Made by a program: the position numbers and the translations under genes | NCBI RefSeq assembly: GCF_009674485.1 | Contig: NZ_WKJJ01000014.1 | Coordinates: forward strand, 124,001 to 188,000 | DNA from: Pseudoduganella rivuli | GTDB taxonomy: Bacteria > Pseudomonadota > Gammaproteobacteria > Burkholderiales > Burkholderiaceae_D | Reading direction: 5' to 3' | DNA: 64,000 nucleotides | Shown: piece by piece, positions 51,905 through 61,700 of the stretch | Numbering within the stretch: position 1 is the first letter of the stretch | Layout: every line of letters begins with the position of its first letter | The notes under the pieces: generated by a model | Databases searched by the model: none | Seen by the model: the letters and a program-made list of their open reading frames with translations, nothing else | What the model was told of the DNA's origin: nothing

Positions 51905-53182
51905 TCAGTGCAGTTTGACCGATGGCGTAATGCGCTTGCGCAGCCAGTCCACCAGCATGACCGCGGCGGCCCGGACGACGCCGTGCAGTGCCATCAGGTG
52001 TTTCTGGTACATCATGCCGTACAACAGGTTCGCGGTGGCGCCGCTGACCGGCATCTGGCGCCCGACCGAACCGCCCAGCAGCACGCCCACGGCGGCGACG
52101 GGACCAAGCGACACCAGCGACCCGTAATCGCGGTAGCGGAATTCCGGCAGCGGCGTGCCTTCCTTGCGCGCCAGTGCAGCCGCCAGGAATACCGCCTGCT
52201 GGTGCGCCACCTGCGCCCGTGGCGGCGCGGCGCCTTTTACAGGGCAGACGAAACTGGCGCAGTCGCCGATCGCAAACACGTTGGGGTCGTCCACCGAGCG
52301 CAGCGACGCATTCACCATGATCTGGCGCATGCGGCCCAGCGACAGGCCGAACGTCTTGCTGATGGCGGGACCTTCGACGCCCGCCGCCCACAAGGTCAGC
52401 GTGGCGGGACGGGGCACGCCGTCGACGTGGATGGTGTCCGCTTCGACGCTGGTGACTGCCGCCCCCGTGCACACATCGATGCCGCGCGATTGCAGGTACT
52501 TCACGGCGCGCGCCGACATGTCAGGCGGCAGGTGCGGCAGGATGCGGTCGCCGCGCTCCAGGATGCTGATGCGCACGTCGCGCGCCGGATCCAGCGTATG
52601 CACCTTGTACTTGGCCAGCGCACGGGCGCTGTGCGCCAGTTCCGCCGCCAGTTCCACGCCGGTGGCGCCGCCGCCGACGATCATCACATTGACCTGTTCG
52701 CCGTCGCCCTGGCTGGCCCGCACGCAGGCGCCCAGGAAGCGGCGGTAAAAGCCTTTTGCGTCACCCACGTGGTCCAGCGTGCAGACATGGTCGGCAGCGC
52801 CCGGCACGCCGTAGAAATTGGTGACGGCGCCCAGCGCCAGCACCAGCGTCGTGTATTCCAGCGTGCGCGCCGGCGGCGCAATGCCGTCGTCACGCATGCA
52901 TGGCGCCAGTTCCAGCATGCGGCCGGCGCGGTCCACCGAGCGCATTTCCGCGTGGATGAACTGGAAGCCGTGTTCGGCGGCCTGCGCCGAGTATTCGATC
53001 TGGAACACTTGCGGGTCGCGCTTGCCCGAGGCCACGGTATGCAGCAGCGGTTTCCAGAAGTGCGTTGGGGAACGATCGACCAGGATGATCTTCGCGCGGC
53101 CCTTGCGGCCCATGGTATCCCCTAACCGGGTTGCCAATTCGAGGCCGCCTGCGCCTCCGCCTACGATTACGATGGTTTGCAT
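51905..53182 (-). CDS. Type II NADH:quinone oxidoreductase-like flavoprotein
   Basis: 425 residues, GGAGG site before the ATG. Two Rossmann folds: FAD motif IVIVGGGAGGLELATRLG at the start and NAD(P)H motif VNVMIVGGGATGVELAAELAHSA in the middle; VFAIGDCASFV and the late AQVAHQQAVFLAAAL fit NDH-2. The C-terminus has an amphipathic/hydrophobic stretch (GVVRAAAVMLVDWLRKRI) suited to membrane attachment. It would pass electrons from NADH to quinone without proton pumping. Divergent from the LysR regulator with 130 bp between, so possible LysR target. Confidence 0.88.
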   Translation of the reverse strand: MQTIVIVGGGAGGLELATRLGDTMGRKGRAKIILVDRSPTHFWKPLLHTVASGKRDPQVFQIEYSAQAAEHGFQFIHAEMRSVDRAGRMLELAPCMRDDGIAPPARTLEYTTLVLALGAVTNFYGVPGAADHVCTLDHVGDAKGFYRRFLGACVRASQGDGEQVNVMIVGGGATGVELAAELAHSARALAKYKVHTLDPARDVRISILERGDRILPHLPPDMSARAVKYLQSRGIDVCTGAAVTSVEADTIHVDGVPRPATLTLWAAGVEGPAISKTFGLSLGRMRQIMVNASLRSVDDPNVFAIGDCASFVCPVKGAAPPRAQVAHQQAVFLAAALARKEGTPLPEFRYRDYGSLVSLGPVAAVGVLLGGSVGRQMPVSGATANLLYGMMYQKHLMALHGVVRAAAVMLVDWLRKRITPSVKLH

Positions 53183-53312
53183 GATGTTTCCTCCGTCTTG
53201 GTTGCTGCGTATTACTTCCGCATCGCTTCCGCGTTGCGTCTGAGTGCTAATATAGTGGCCGCAAAAGGAAAAGAGAAATTACTTATTTTCAGCGATTGAT
53301 AAGGTTTAGATT

Positions 53313-54275
53313 ATGTATCACGCAAGCTTCCGCCAGCTCGAAGCGCTGGTTCTCGTGGCCCGGCATGAAAGCGTTTCACGCGCCGCCGAAGAAATGCACG
53401 TGACGCAGCCGGCCATCTCCGCCCAGCTGCGCGCGCTGGAAGAACTGGCCGGCACCGCCTTGACGCGCAAGGTCGGGCGCAACATCCAGCTGACCGCCGC
53501 CGGCGAAGTGATGCGCAATTTCGCCGAACGCATCCTGCAACTGTGGGACCAGGCCGGCGACGAACTGGGCGAGCTGCAGGGCGTCAGTTCCGGCACCTTG
53601 CGCATCGGCGCCGTGTTCACGGCGGAGCACTTGCTGCCGTCGATGCTGGTGAAGTTCACGCTGGAGCGTCCCAACGTCCGCATGAACCTGCGTGCGGGCA
53701 ACCGCAGCGAGATTATCGGCCTGCTGTCACGCAAGGAAGTGGACCTGGCCATCATGGGCACGCCGCCGCGCGAACTGCGCATCAATGCAGCCCGCTTCGC
53801 GCACCACCCGATGGCGTTTGTCTCCAGCCCGAAGCATCCGCTGATGAAAAAAAAGCGCGTGACACTGGACGATATCGTGAAGTCGAACCTGCTGGTGCGG
53901 GAGCGCGGATCGGGCACGCGCACGGCCGTGGAGCGGCTGTTCAAGGAACACGGCCACACCTTGCACATCAGTTCTGAAGTGTCGAGCAACGAGGCCATCA
54001 AGAGCATGGTGGCGGCGGGGCTGGGCGTGGGTTTCGTGTCCGTGCACGCGTGCGCGCTGGAATTCAAGGCGGGGCTGATCGACATCCTGCCGATGAAGGA
54101 AAGCCCGCTGGAAGGCGACTGGCACGTGATGCACCTGGCCGACCAGCCGCTGCCCCGCATTGCCGCCGCCTTCCGCGATTTCATGGTCAATTCCGGCCAG
54201 GCGCTGATTGAAACCGAGCTGGAAGCGTATTACCAGAAATACCAGAGCCTGCACAAACGCGGCGTAAAAAACTGA
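53313..54275 (+). CDS. LysR-family transcriptional regulator
   Basis: 320 residues. N-terminal helix-turn-helix: SFRQLEALVLVARHESVSRAAEEMHVTQPAISAQLRALEELAG (residues about 5-47). The effector domain starts at SGTLRIGAVFTAEHLLPSMLVKF and includes VRERGSGTRTAVERLF, a wording seen in CbbR/CysB-like members of the family. It is divergent from the NDH-2 gene, the usual arrangement for a LysR target, while its 3' end lies only 15 bp from the operator of the pectate-lyase operon. The inducer is unknown, and regulation of NDH-2 is inference. Confidence 0.88.
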   Translation: MYHASFRQLEALVLVARHESVSRAAEEMHVTQPAISAQLRALEELAGTALTRKVGRNIQLTAAGEVMRNFAERILQLWDQAGDELGELQGVSSGTLRIGAVFTAEHLLPSMLVKFTLERPNVRMNLRAGNRSEIIGLLSRKEVDLAIMGTPPRELRINAARFAHHPMAFVSSPKHPLMKKKRVTLDDIVKSNLLVRERGSGTRTAVERLFKEHGHTLHISSEVSSNEAIKSMVAAGLGVGFVSVHACALEFKAGLIDILPMKESPLEGDWHVMHLADQPLPRIAAAFRDFMVNSGQALIETELEAYYQKYQSLHKRGVKN

Positions 54276-54289
54276 ATTTTCGCCAAATC

Positions 54290-54331
54290 CGGCCTGACCA
54301 TGTTGAAATTTTGGTCAGGCCAATATAGAAT
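54290..54331 (+). promoter_or_regulatory. Promoter of the pectate lyase operon with two operator copies
   Basis: TTGAAA (54303-54308), 17 bp, TAGAAT (54326-54331). CGGCCTGACCA (54290-54300) lies just upstream of -35 and TGGTCAGGCCA (54312-54322) in the spacer, 22 bp centre to centre (two helix turns). Both occupy the same offsets as the first two sites at 18551-18583 before the GH105 operon. Confidence 0.75.
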
Positions 54332-54390
54332 CGTTTCACATTCCCCTTCCAGAACCTCGGCCATCTTCATGCGCCCTCGTTCATGAGGCA

Positions 54391-54439
54391 CGGGCCACGC
54401 GAGGTGGCCCGACCGCGGCCGGCTGACAACACGGCCGCG
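54391..54439 (+). other. Two GC-rich hairpins in the leader of the pectate lyase operon
   Basis: CGGGCCAC-GCGAG-GTGGCCCG (54391-54411) and CGCGGCCG..CGGCCGCG (54414-54439) are perfect 8-bp stems lying two bases apart, about 55-100 bases after the predicted start of transcription and before the AAGGAG site at 54473. No T-run follows, so they are not a standard terminator; mRNA protection or a pause structure is possible. Confidence 0.55.
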
Positions 54440-54483
54440 TTACCCATCCCTCACAAGCAGTTCCTGACCTACAAGGAGCAACA

Positions 54484-55095
54484 ATGAAAATACGGGAGAC
54501 ACTCGTCCGCACGGCCATCGCACGCACGGCCATTTTCAGCGCCCTCGCCGCCATGGCCGCCCCGGCCCAAGCCACGCCGCTGCCGCTGCAAAATGCCGTC
54601 ATTACCGCCACCTATAACGGCGACGGCGCCGCCATGCTGGGCCTGGACCAGGGCTTTGCCGCCGTGCCGGGGTCCAACACCACCGCCATTTACCCCAGCG
54701 GCGCGGGCGTGGAATTCTTCACGGCCGACGCCCTGTTCGGCTTCGACTTCAACGACGACGGTTCGCTGACCATCTACAACAATGCCCCCGTCCCCACCGG
54801 CAGCTACAGCTTCCGCTTCGATTTCGGCGCGTCGCTGGCCGCGCCACTGACCAGCTTCACGCTGGCCGAGATGACCGGCGTGGCGGGCATGCCGCTGCTG
54901 TCGCTGCTCGATGGCGGCCGTGCGCTGGGACTGGACCTCAGCGCGTTGAGCTGGGAAGACGGCTACGGCACCATCACCGCCAATGCGGGCAACGCCGCAA
55001 GCCCCGGCGCCGGCGTGCCGGAACCGCGTACGGCCGCCCTGCTGCTGGGCGGCCTGGGCATGCTGATGCTGTCGCGCCGCCGCAAGACGCTGTAA
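54484..55095 (+). CDS. PEP-CTERM surface protein of the pectin operon
   Basis: 203 residues, AAGGAG six bases before the ATG. A signal peptide (IFSALAAMAAPAQA) is followed by a beta-rich body of about 140 residues and, at the end, the sorting signal VPEPRTAALLLGGLGMLMLSRRRK: PEP motif, membrane helix, basic tail. Such proteins are processed by exosortase and released to the cell surface or matrix; an exosortase gene is not in the window. The body (FFTADALFGFDFNDDGSLTIYNNAPVP) is not a family I recognise. It is the first gene of the operon, 28 bp before the pectinase gene, so a carbohydrate-binding or surface role in pectin use is likely by context only. Confidence 0.8.
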   Translation: MKIRETLVRTAIARTAIFSALAAMAAPAQATPLPLQNAVITATYNGDGAAMLGLDQGFAAVPGSNTTAIYPSGAGVEFFTADALFGFDFNDDGSLTIYNNAPVPTGSYSFRFDFGASLAAPLTSFTLAEMTGVAGMPLLSLLDGGRALGLDLSALSWEDGYGTITANAGNAASPGAGVPEPRTAALLLGGLGMLMLSRRRKTL

Positions 55096-55123
55096 TCCGC
55101 GAACCCGACCACAGGAGTCGAAC

Positions 55124-58100
55124 ATGAAACACTGGAGTTTCAGGGCCGCGCTTTGCCTGCCCGCCATGCTGGCCGCCGGCCTTTGCACCACCGTGGTGCC
55201 ATCCACCACAGCCGCCGTGACTGACGCTGCACGCCAGGCCGCCCCCGCCGACGGCTGGGCAAGCCAGGCTGGCGGCACCACCGGCGGCGCCAATGCCGCC
55301 GCCGGTTTTATCTATACTGTCACCAACCGCGCGCAATTGCTGGCCGCATTGAACAATGGCGGCAGCAACGCGAAAATCATCAAGCTGGTGGGCGCCATCG
55401 ACATGAGCGAAGGCGTGCCGTTTGCGAACACGGGCGACCAGGCCATCCGCGGCGCCATCCGCATGAAGAGCAACACCACCTTGATCGGCGACGGCGCCAG
55501 CGCCGGCATCGTCAATGGCCATATTATCGTCAGCAATGTCAGCCAGGTCATCATCCGCAACCTGAAGATCGTCAATGCGTGCGACGTGGGACCGGTCTGG
55601 GACCCGACCGATGGCGCCACGGGCAACTGGAATTCGGCCTATGACGGCATCGGTGTTTCGCAATCGGACCATGTGTGGATCGACCACAATACATTCACCG
55701 ATACGCCGAACACGGACGATTTGCTGCCCATTGAGAATGGCAAGACCAGGCAATGCCATGACGGCGCGCTGGATGTCACCAATGCGTCGGATTACGTGAC
55801 CGTGTCGTACAACGTCTTCGGCCAGCACCACAAGAACAACCTGATCGGCTCCAGCGATTCCGCCAGCGCCGACGAGGGCAAGCTGCGCGTGACCTTTGCC
55901 AATAACGTGTTCCGCGACGTCACCAACCGTGCGCCGCGCGTGCGCTACGGCCAGGTGCACATGCTGAACAATTACTTCACCGGCAGCAAATCGCACGCCG
56001 TGTATCCGCACGATTACAGCATCGGCCCCGGCTACAACGCGAAAGTACTCTCGCACGGCAACGTGTTCGAGATCGCGGGCGCGACGACGTGCGACCACGT
56101 GGTGAAAAACCCGGGCGGCACACCGACCGGTACATTCAAGGACACGGGGTCGCTGGTGAACGGCGCGGCGCTGTCCGGCTGCACGGTGTCCAGTGCCGTG
56201 ACGTGGACGCCGCCGTATGCGTTCTCGCCGCGGCCCGTGGCGCTGGTGAAAGCCAATGCGCTGGCGCAGGCCGGTAGCGGCAAGCTCACCACCGCCATTA
56301 CCGGCACGGGCGACGTCAGCACGGATCCCGGGCTGACGCAGACTTGCCCTGCCACGGGCAATGGCCTGTATTTCTGCGACGATTTCCAGAACGGCTCCAG
56401 CGCCAACTGGGACTTGCTGCCGGTGGCGGGACCAAACGGCACGTTCAGCGTGAAGGCCGAAACCATCGGTGGCGCCAACAAGGTGCTGCAATACACGGCC
56501 GCCACCACGGGCGGCGTGCTGGCGTTGCTCAAACCCGAGGCGCTGGCCGCGATCCCGGGCGCCGACTATTATGTGGAAGCGCGCATCAAGCCGCTGACCA
56601 ACAGCACCACCGGCAACAAGCAGCTGTACCTGGTGGCGCGCTACAGCAATGCCAGCAACTGGTACGGGGCGGGCCTGAACGTGCAAAGCACGACGGCGTC
56701 GACCCAGGTGGAAATCGCCAAGATGGCGGCGGGTTCGCTGAGCCGCCCGAAGCAAGTGAAAAAGCCGATCCAGATGGATGCGCAGTTCTATACGGTGCGC
56801 TTTGAAATGATCGCCGGCACGCTGACCGTCTACCTCGATGGTGAATCGCTGGGCTCCGTCACCGATACGTCGTTCACGGCACGGGGGCTGGTGGGTCTAT
56901 ATACCGCCAATAAATCGTTCCAGATCGACGACGTGCGGATCGGCGATCCCCGTTTAAAACCATCGCAACTGGCACTGAATCCCGCCATAACCACGTATGC
57001 GGCCGAAGCCGGCGATGCGCCATTGCCGGTCGCCGTCACGGCGGTGAAGCCCGATGGTTCGGCCGACACCTTCATGGCCAGTTCCAGCAACCCGGCCGTG
57101 GCGGCCGTGGGCATCAATGGCACTACACTGACGGTGACGCCGGTGGGCGCAGGCACGGCGAATATCGTCGTCACCAGCGATGGCGATCCAACCCTGAAAC
57201 GCAGCATCGCCGCCACCATCAGCCCGCAATTCGTGCAGCCGACGCAGACCTATACGCTGACGGGGGCTTCGCCTGCCGTGGCGCAAGCCAATGTCAATGT
57301 CGACGCCAGCCTGAAGCTGACCTTCGACAACCCGCCCTCGTTCGGCTCGGGGGGCACCATCCGCATCTTCCGCAAAGTGGACGATGCGCTGGTGGACACC
57401 ATCAAGCTGGCCGGCGAGACGGAGGAAATCGGCTATGCGGGCCAGGCGCTGGTGCGCAAGGTGAACACGACCCCGCTGTCCATCAACGGCAATACGTTGA
57501 CGATCCGTCCGCACGCCAACAAGCTGGCCTACGGCGTCGAATACTACGTGGCGATATCGAATGGCGCCATCACGGGCGCCACACTGGGCGGCGTACCGTT
57601 TGTCGGCATCGGAAAACTGGGCGGCTGGTCCTTTGCCACGCGCGCAGCGCCACCCTTGGCGGACGGCGACATCGCCGTGGCGGCCGACGGCAGCGGCGAC
57701 TTCGATACCGTGCAGGGTGCCCTGAACTTCATCATGAAGGAAATGGACAAGGCGGCCCCGGTCACCGTGCGCGTGAAAAACGGCCAATACCAGGAATTGC
57801 TGTACCTGCGCGGCAAGGATAACGTGACCATACTCGGCGAGAGCCGCAATGGCGTGGAAATCCGCTACACCAACCATGACACGCTGAACACGGGCAGCGG
57901 CGCAAGCCAGGCGGCGGGCACCAACGCCACGCCGGCCGGCGGCCGCGCCGTGCTGCTGGTGGAAGCGTCGGACATGCTGCGGCTGCAATCGCTGACGATC
58001 CGCAACACGACCTTGCGCTCGCCGTCGATTTCCGCCCAGGCCGAGACGCTGTACTTCAACAACGACAGCGGCCGCCTGATCGCAACGGACGCGAATTTCT

Positions 58101-58702
58101 TCAGCGAGCAGGATACCTTGAACCTGAAGGGCTGGTCGTGGTTCTACCGCACGCTGGTGGCGGGCAACGTGGACTTCATCTGGGGTTCCAGCCGCGCCGC
58201 GCTGTTCGAGGAAAGCGAAATCCGCTCCGTGGGCGACACCACCAGCACCACCAGCGGCGGCTACGTGCTGCAGGCGCGCGTGGCCAATGCGGCGGACAAG
58301 GGTTACGTCTTCCTCAACAGCACGCTGACGCACGGCCCCGGCCCGGGTCCGCTGCACGGCGACATCCCGAACGGCGCCACCTACCTGGCGCGCAGCGCCG
58401 GCAGCACCAGCACGTGGGACAACATCGCGTTCATCAACTGCCGCATGGACAGCCACGTGGCGGCGGTGGGCTGGGCCGGGCTGGGTGTCAACGGACAGCC
58501 GGCGCCAAACCCGGTCACCGCGACGGCCGCCAGCGGCTGGCGTGAATATGGCACGACGGACCTGGCGGGCAACCCCGTCAACCTGGCCACGCGCGTCGGC
58601 GGCTACCAGTTGAACGCCACCGACGTCGCCGCCAGCTTCGCCACCCGCGCACTGGTGTTCTCCGCCTACAACAGCAACGCTGGCTGGGACCCGCAACCGT
58701 AA
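55124..58702 (+). CDS. Bifunctional secreted pectate lyase (PL1) - pectin methylesterase (CE8)
   Basis: 1192 residues after an AGGAG site. Signal peptide about 1-31. Residues ~40-390: PL1 pectate lyase with VWIDHNTF, DGALDVTNASDYVTVSYNVF (calcium aspartates) and the catalytic Arg motif NRAPRVRYG. Residues ~410-610: concanavalin-like domain (FCDDFQNGSSANWD..FQIDDVRIGDP), probably carbohydrate binding. Residues ~612-702 and ~706-842: two Ig-like domains (Big_2- and SbsA/Big_5-like). Residues ~845-1190: CE8 methylesterase with DGSGDFDTVQGAL, SEQDTLN and GNVDFIWG (two catalytic Asp) and Arg in TYLARSAG, where most members have LGRPW. The esterase would demethylate homogalacturonan so the lyase can cut it. 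Released unsaturated oligomers suit the GH105 enzyme at 18619. Confidence 0.9.
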   Translation: MKHWSFRAALCLPAMLAAGLCTTVVPSTTAAVTDAARQAAPADGWASQAGGTTGGANAAAGFIYTVTNRAQLLAALNNGGSNAKIIKLVGAIDMSEGVPFANTGDQAIRGAIRMKSNTTLIGDGASAGIVNGHIIVSNVSQVIIRNLKIVNACDVGPVWDPTDGATGNWNSAYDGIGVSQSDHVWIDHNTFTDTPNTDDLLPIENGKTRQCHDGALDVTNASDYVTVSYNVFGQHHKNNLIGSSDSASADEGKLRVTFANNVFRDVTNRAPRVRYGQVHMLNNYFTGSKSHAVYPHDYSIGPGYNAKVLSHGNVFEIAGATTCDHVVKNPGGTPTGTFKDTGSLVNGAALSGCTVSSAVTWTPPYAFSPRPVALVKANALAQAGSGKLTTAITGTGDVSTDPGLTQTCPATGNGLYFCDDFQNGSSANWDLLPVAGPNGTFSVKAETIGGANKVLQYTAATTGGVLALLKPEALAAIPGADYYVEARIKPLTNSTTGNKQLYLVARYSNASNWYGAGLNVQSTTASTQVEIAKMAAGSLSRPKQVKKPIQMDAQFYTVRFEMIAGTLTVYLDGESLGSVTDTSFTARGLVGLYTANKSFQIDDVRIGDPRLKPSQLALNPAITTYAAEAGDAPLPVAVTAVKPDGSADTFMASSSNPAVAAVGINGTTLTVTPVGAGTANIVVTSDGDPTLKRSIAATISPQFVQPTQTYTLTGASPAVAQANVNVDASLKLTFDNPPSFGSGGTIRIFRKVDDALVDTIKLAGETEEIGYAGQALVRKVNTTPLSINGNTLTIRPHANKLAYGVEYYVAISNGAITGATLGGVPFVGIGKLGGWSFATRAAPPLADGDIAVAADGSGDFDTVQGALNFIMKEMDKAAPVTVRVKNGQYQELLYLRGKDNVTILGESRNGVEIRYTNHDTLNTGSGASQAAGTNATPAGGRAVLLVEASDMLRLQSLTIRNTTLRSPSISAQAETLYFNNDSGRLIATDANFFSEQDTLNLKGWSWFYRTLVAGNVDFIWGSSRAALFEESEIRSVGDTTSTTSGGYVLQARVANAADKGYVFLNSTLTHGPGPGPLHGDIPNGATYLARSAGSTSTWDNIAFINCRMDSHVAAVGWAGLGVNGQPAPNPVTATAASGWREYGTTDLAGNPVNLATRVGGYQLNATDVAASFATRALVFSAYNSNAGWDPQP

Positions 58703-58710
58703 AAACCGGG

Positions 58711-61700
58711 TCAGGCGGCGTCGCGTTCGGGAACCAGCACGGGCTGCGCGGTCACCGGCACCGCGGCGCCGGTCTGCGCCGCCAGTTCCGCGTCCGTCAG
58801 CGGACCCGTGCCGCTGTAGCGGTCCAGCGCCAGGTAAATCACGGGCGTGATGTACAAGGTCACCACTTGCGAGAACAGCAAGCCCCCCACCACCGCCACG
58901 CCCAGCGGCTGGCGCAGTTCCGCTCCCGCGCCCAGCCCGAACGCCAGCGGCACGGCGCCCATCAGCGCCGCCAGGGTCGTCATGATGATGGGGCGGAAGC
59001 GCTGCAGGCAGGCCTGGCGGATCGCTTCGTCCGGCGGCACGCGCTGCGAACGCTGCGCATGCAGGGCGAAGTCGATCATCATGATGGCGTTCTTCTTGAC
59101 GATACCGATCAGCATCAGCACGCCGATGGTGGCGATCAACGTCAGCTCCATGCCGCACAGTTTCAGCGACAGGAACGCCCCCACCACGGCGGACGGCAAA
59201 CCCGCCAGGATCGTCACCGGATGGATCCAGCTTTCATACAGCACCACCAGCAGCACATAAATCACCGCCAGCGCCACGAACACCAGCACCAGCTGGCTGC
59301 CCTGCGTTTCCTGGAACGTGGCCGCCTCGCCACCATAGCGCGTGATCACGGATGGCGGCAACTGCACTTCGCGTCCGATGTCCGCGATCTTCGCCGTCGC
59401 TTCGCCCAGCGCCACGCCCGGCGCCAGGTTGAACGACAGTGTGATGGCCTGCAATTGCCCCTGGTGGTTCACCGCCAGCAGCCCGGCCGTACGCTCGACC
59501 GTGGCAATCGACGACAGCTGCACCAGCGTGCCGTTGGCGGCGCGCACGGAAACCTTGCCCAGCGCTTCCTGGTATTCCTTGTCGAGCGCTTCCATCAGCA
59601 CCGCGTAACTGGCGCTGGGCGCATAAATGGTCGATACCTGCCGCTCGCCAAACGCCAGGTACAGAGCGCTGCGCACATCGGCCATGCGCACGCCCAGCCC
59701 TTCCGCCTTGTCGCGGTCGATGCGCAGGCTGGCCTGCAAGCCCCGGCTCTGGCTGTCGCTGGTCACGTCGCGGAACATCGGATCGCCACGCATGCCCTGC
59801 TGGATTTTCTCAGCCCAGGCCTCCAGCCCCTCGGGGCTGACGCTTTGCAGCGTGTACTGGTAGCGGCTCTTGCTGCTGCGCCCCCCGATCTGCAAGTTCT
59901 GCATGGGGCTCAGGTAGACGGCAATGCCCGGCACCGCGCGCGCTTCCTTGCGCAACGCCGCCAGCACTTCCTGCATCGGCGCCCGCTCGCCGCGCGGCTT
60001 CAATGTCAGGATCATGCGCCCGCTCGATGCCGTATTGCCGCCGCCCGGCCCGCCCGGCCCGGTGAACGACAGCACGCCCTGCATGGCGGGATGGTTGCGG
60101 AAACGCTCCGCCACCTGCGACTGCAATGCCAGCAAGGCCGTGGGCGACACGTCTTCCGCGGCTTCCGTCGTGACGCGGATGCGGCCCAGGTCTTCCTCGG
60201 GGAAGAAACCCTTCGGCATGTCCTGGTACAACGTCACCGTCAGCGCCACGCTGGCCAGCGCACCGCCCAGCACCACCAGCCGGTGCCGCAGGCTCCAGTC
60301 CAGCGACACGCGGTAGGCATGCGTCAGCGCCGCGAATCCGGCCTCGAACGCCCTTCCCAGCCAGCCGCCGGACACCACGCCCGCATCGGCATCTTTCGGC
60401 AATAAACGGCTGGCCAGCATCGGCACCACCGTCAGCGACACCAAGGCCGACACCAGCACCGCCAGCGACACCACCACGGCAAACTCCCTGAACAGCAAAC
60501 CGATCACGCCCGGCATGAAGAAGATCGGGATGAACACGGCCACCAGCGACACGGAAATCGACACGATGGTAAAGCCCATTTCCCGGGCGCCCACCAGCGC
60601 CGCCTTCATCGGAGTTTCCCCCTTTTCCGTGTGGTGCACGATGTTTTCCAGCACCACGATGGCGTCGTCGACCACCAGCCCCACGGCCAGCGTAATGCCC
60701 AGCAGCGACACGTTATTCAGGCTGTAGCCGCACCATTGGAACAGGATCATCGCGCCCAGCAGCGACAGCGGCAAGGTCACGGCGGGAATCACCGTGGCCG
60801 CCAGCCGGCGCAGGAACAGGAAGATCACCATCACCACCAGCGCCACCGTCAGCGCCAAGGTGACGTTGACGTCGTGGATCGCTTCGCGGATCGACAGCGA
60901 ACTGTCGCCCGACAAGGTCACGGAAATCGACGACGGCAATTGCGCCTGCAGGCGCGGCAACAGCTTGCGCACCGCGTCGACCACCGCCACGGTATTGGCG
61001 TTCGGCTGCCGCTGCACTTGCAGCACCACCGATTGCGCACCGTTGTAGCTGGCCGTGGTGCGCACCGACAGGTAACTGTCTTCCACTTGCGCCACTTCCT
61101 TCAGCCGCACCGGCAAGCCGTTGCGGGTGGCGACGATCAGTTCGCCGAATTGCGCCGCCTTCATCAGCTTGCCGTCGGCCTGGATGGTCAGTAATTGCTG
61201 CGGCCCTTCGATCACGCCCAGCGGCGAATTCGCGTTGGCGGCACGGATCGCGGCCGCCAGTTCATCGAGCGTCATGTTGCGCGCCGTGAGCTTGTCCAAT
61301 TGCGCCTTGACGCGCACGGCAAAGCGCTTCTGCCCGTTGACGTTCACCTGCGCCACGCCCTCCAGCGTGGCGATCGACGGCGCGATCAGGTTTTCCGCAT
61401 AATCGTTGAGTTCAGCGAGGCTGAGCGACGGCGCATTGAGCACGATGAACAATGTCGGTCCGTCCGCCGGATTGCTCTTGCGGTAAGACGGCAATTCCGT
61501 GACTTCCTGCGGCAACGCGCGCTGCGCCCGCAGCAGCGCCGCCTGCACGTCCAGTGCCGCCACGTTGATGTCGACGGACGGATCGAATTCCAGCGTCAGC
61601 GACGTGGCGCCGGAACCGCTGGACGACGTGATCAGGTTCAGGCCCGCGATGGTGGAAAACTGCTTTTCCAGCGGCAGCGCCACGGACGACGCCATGGTTT

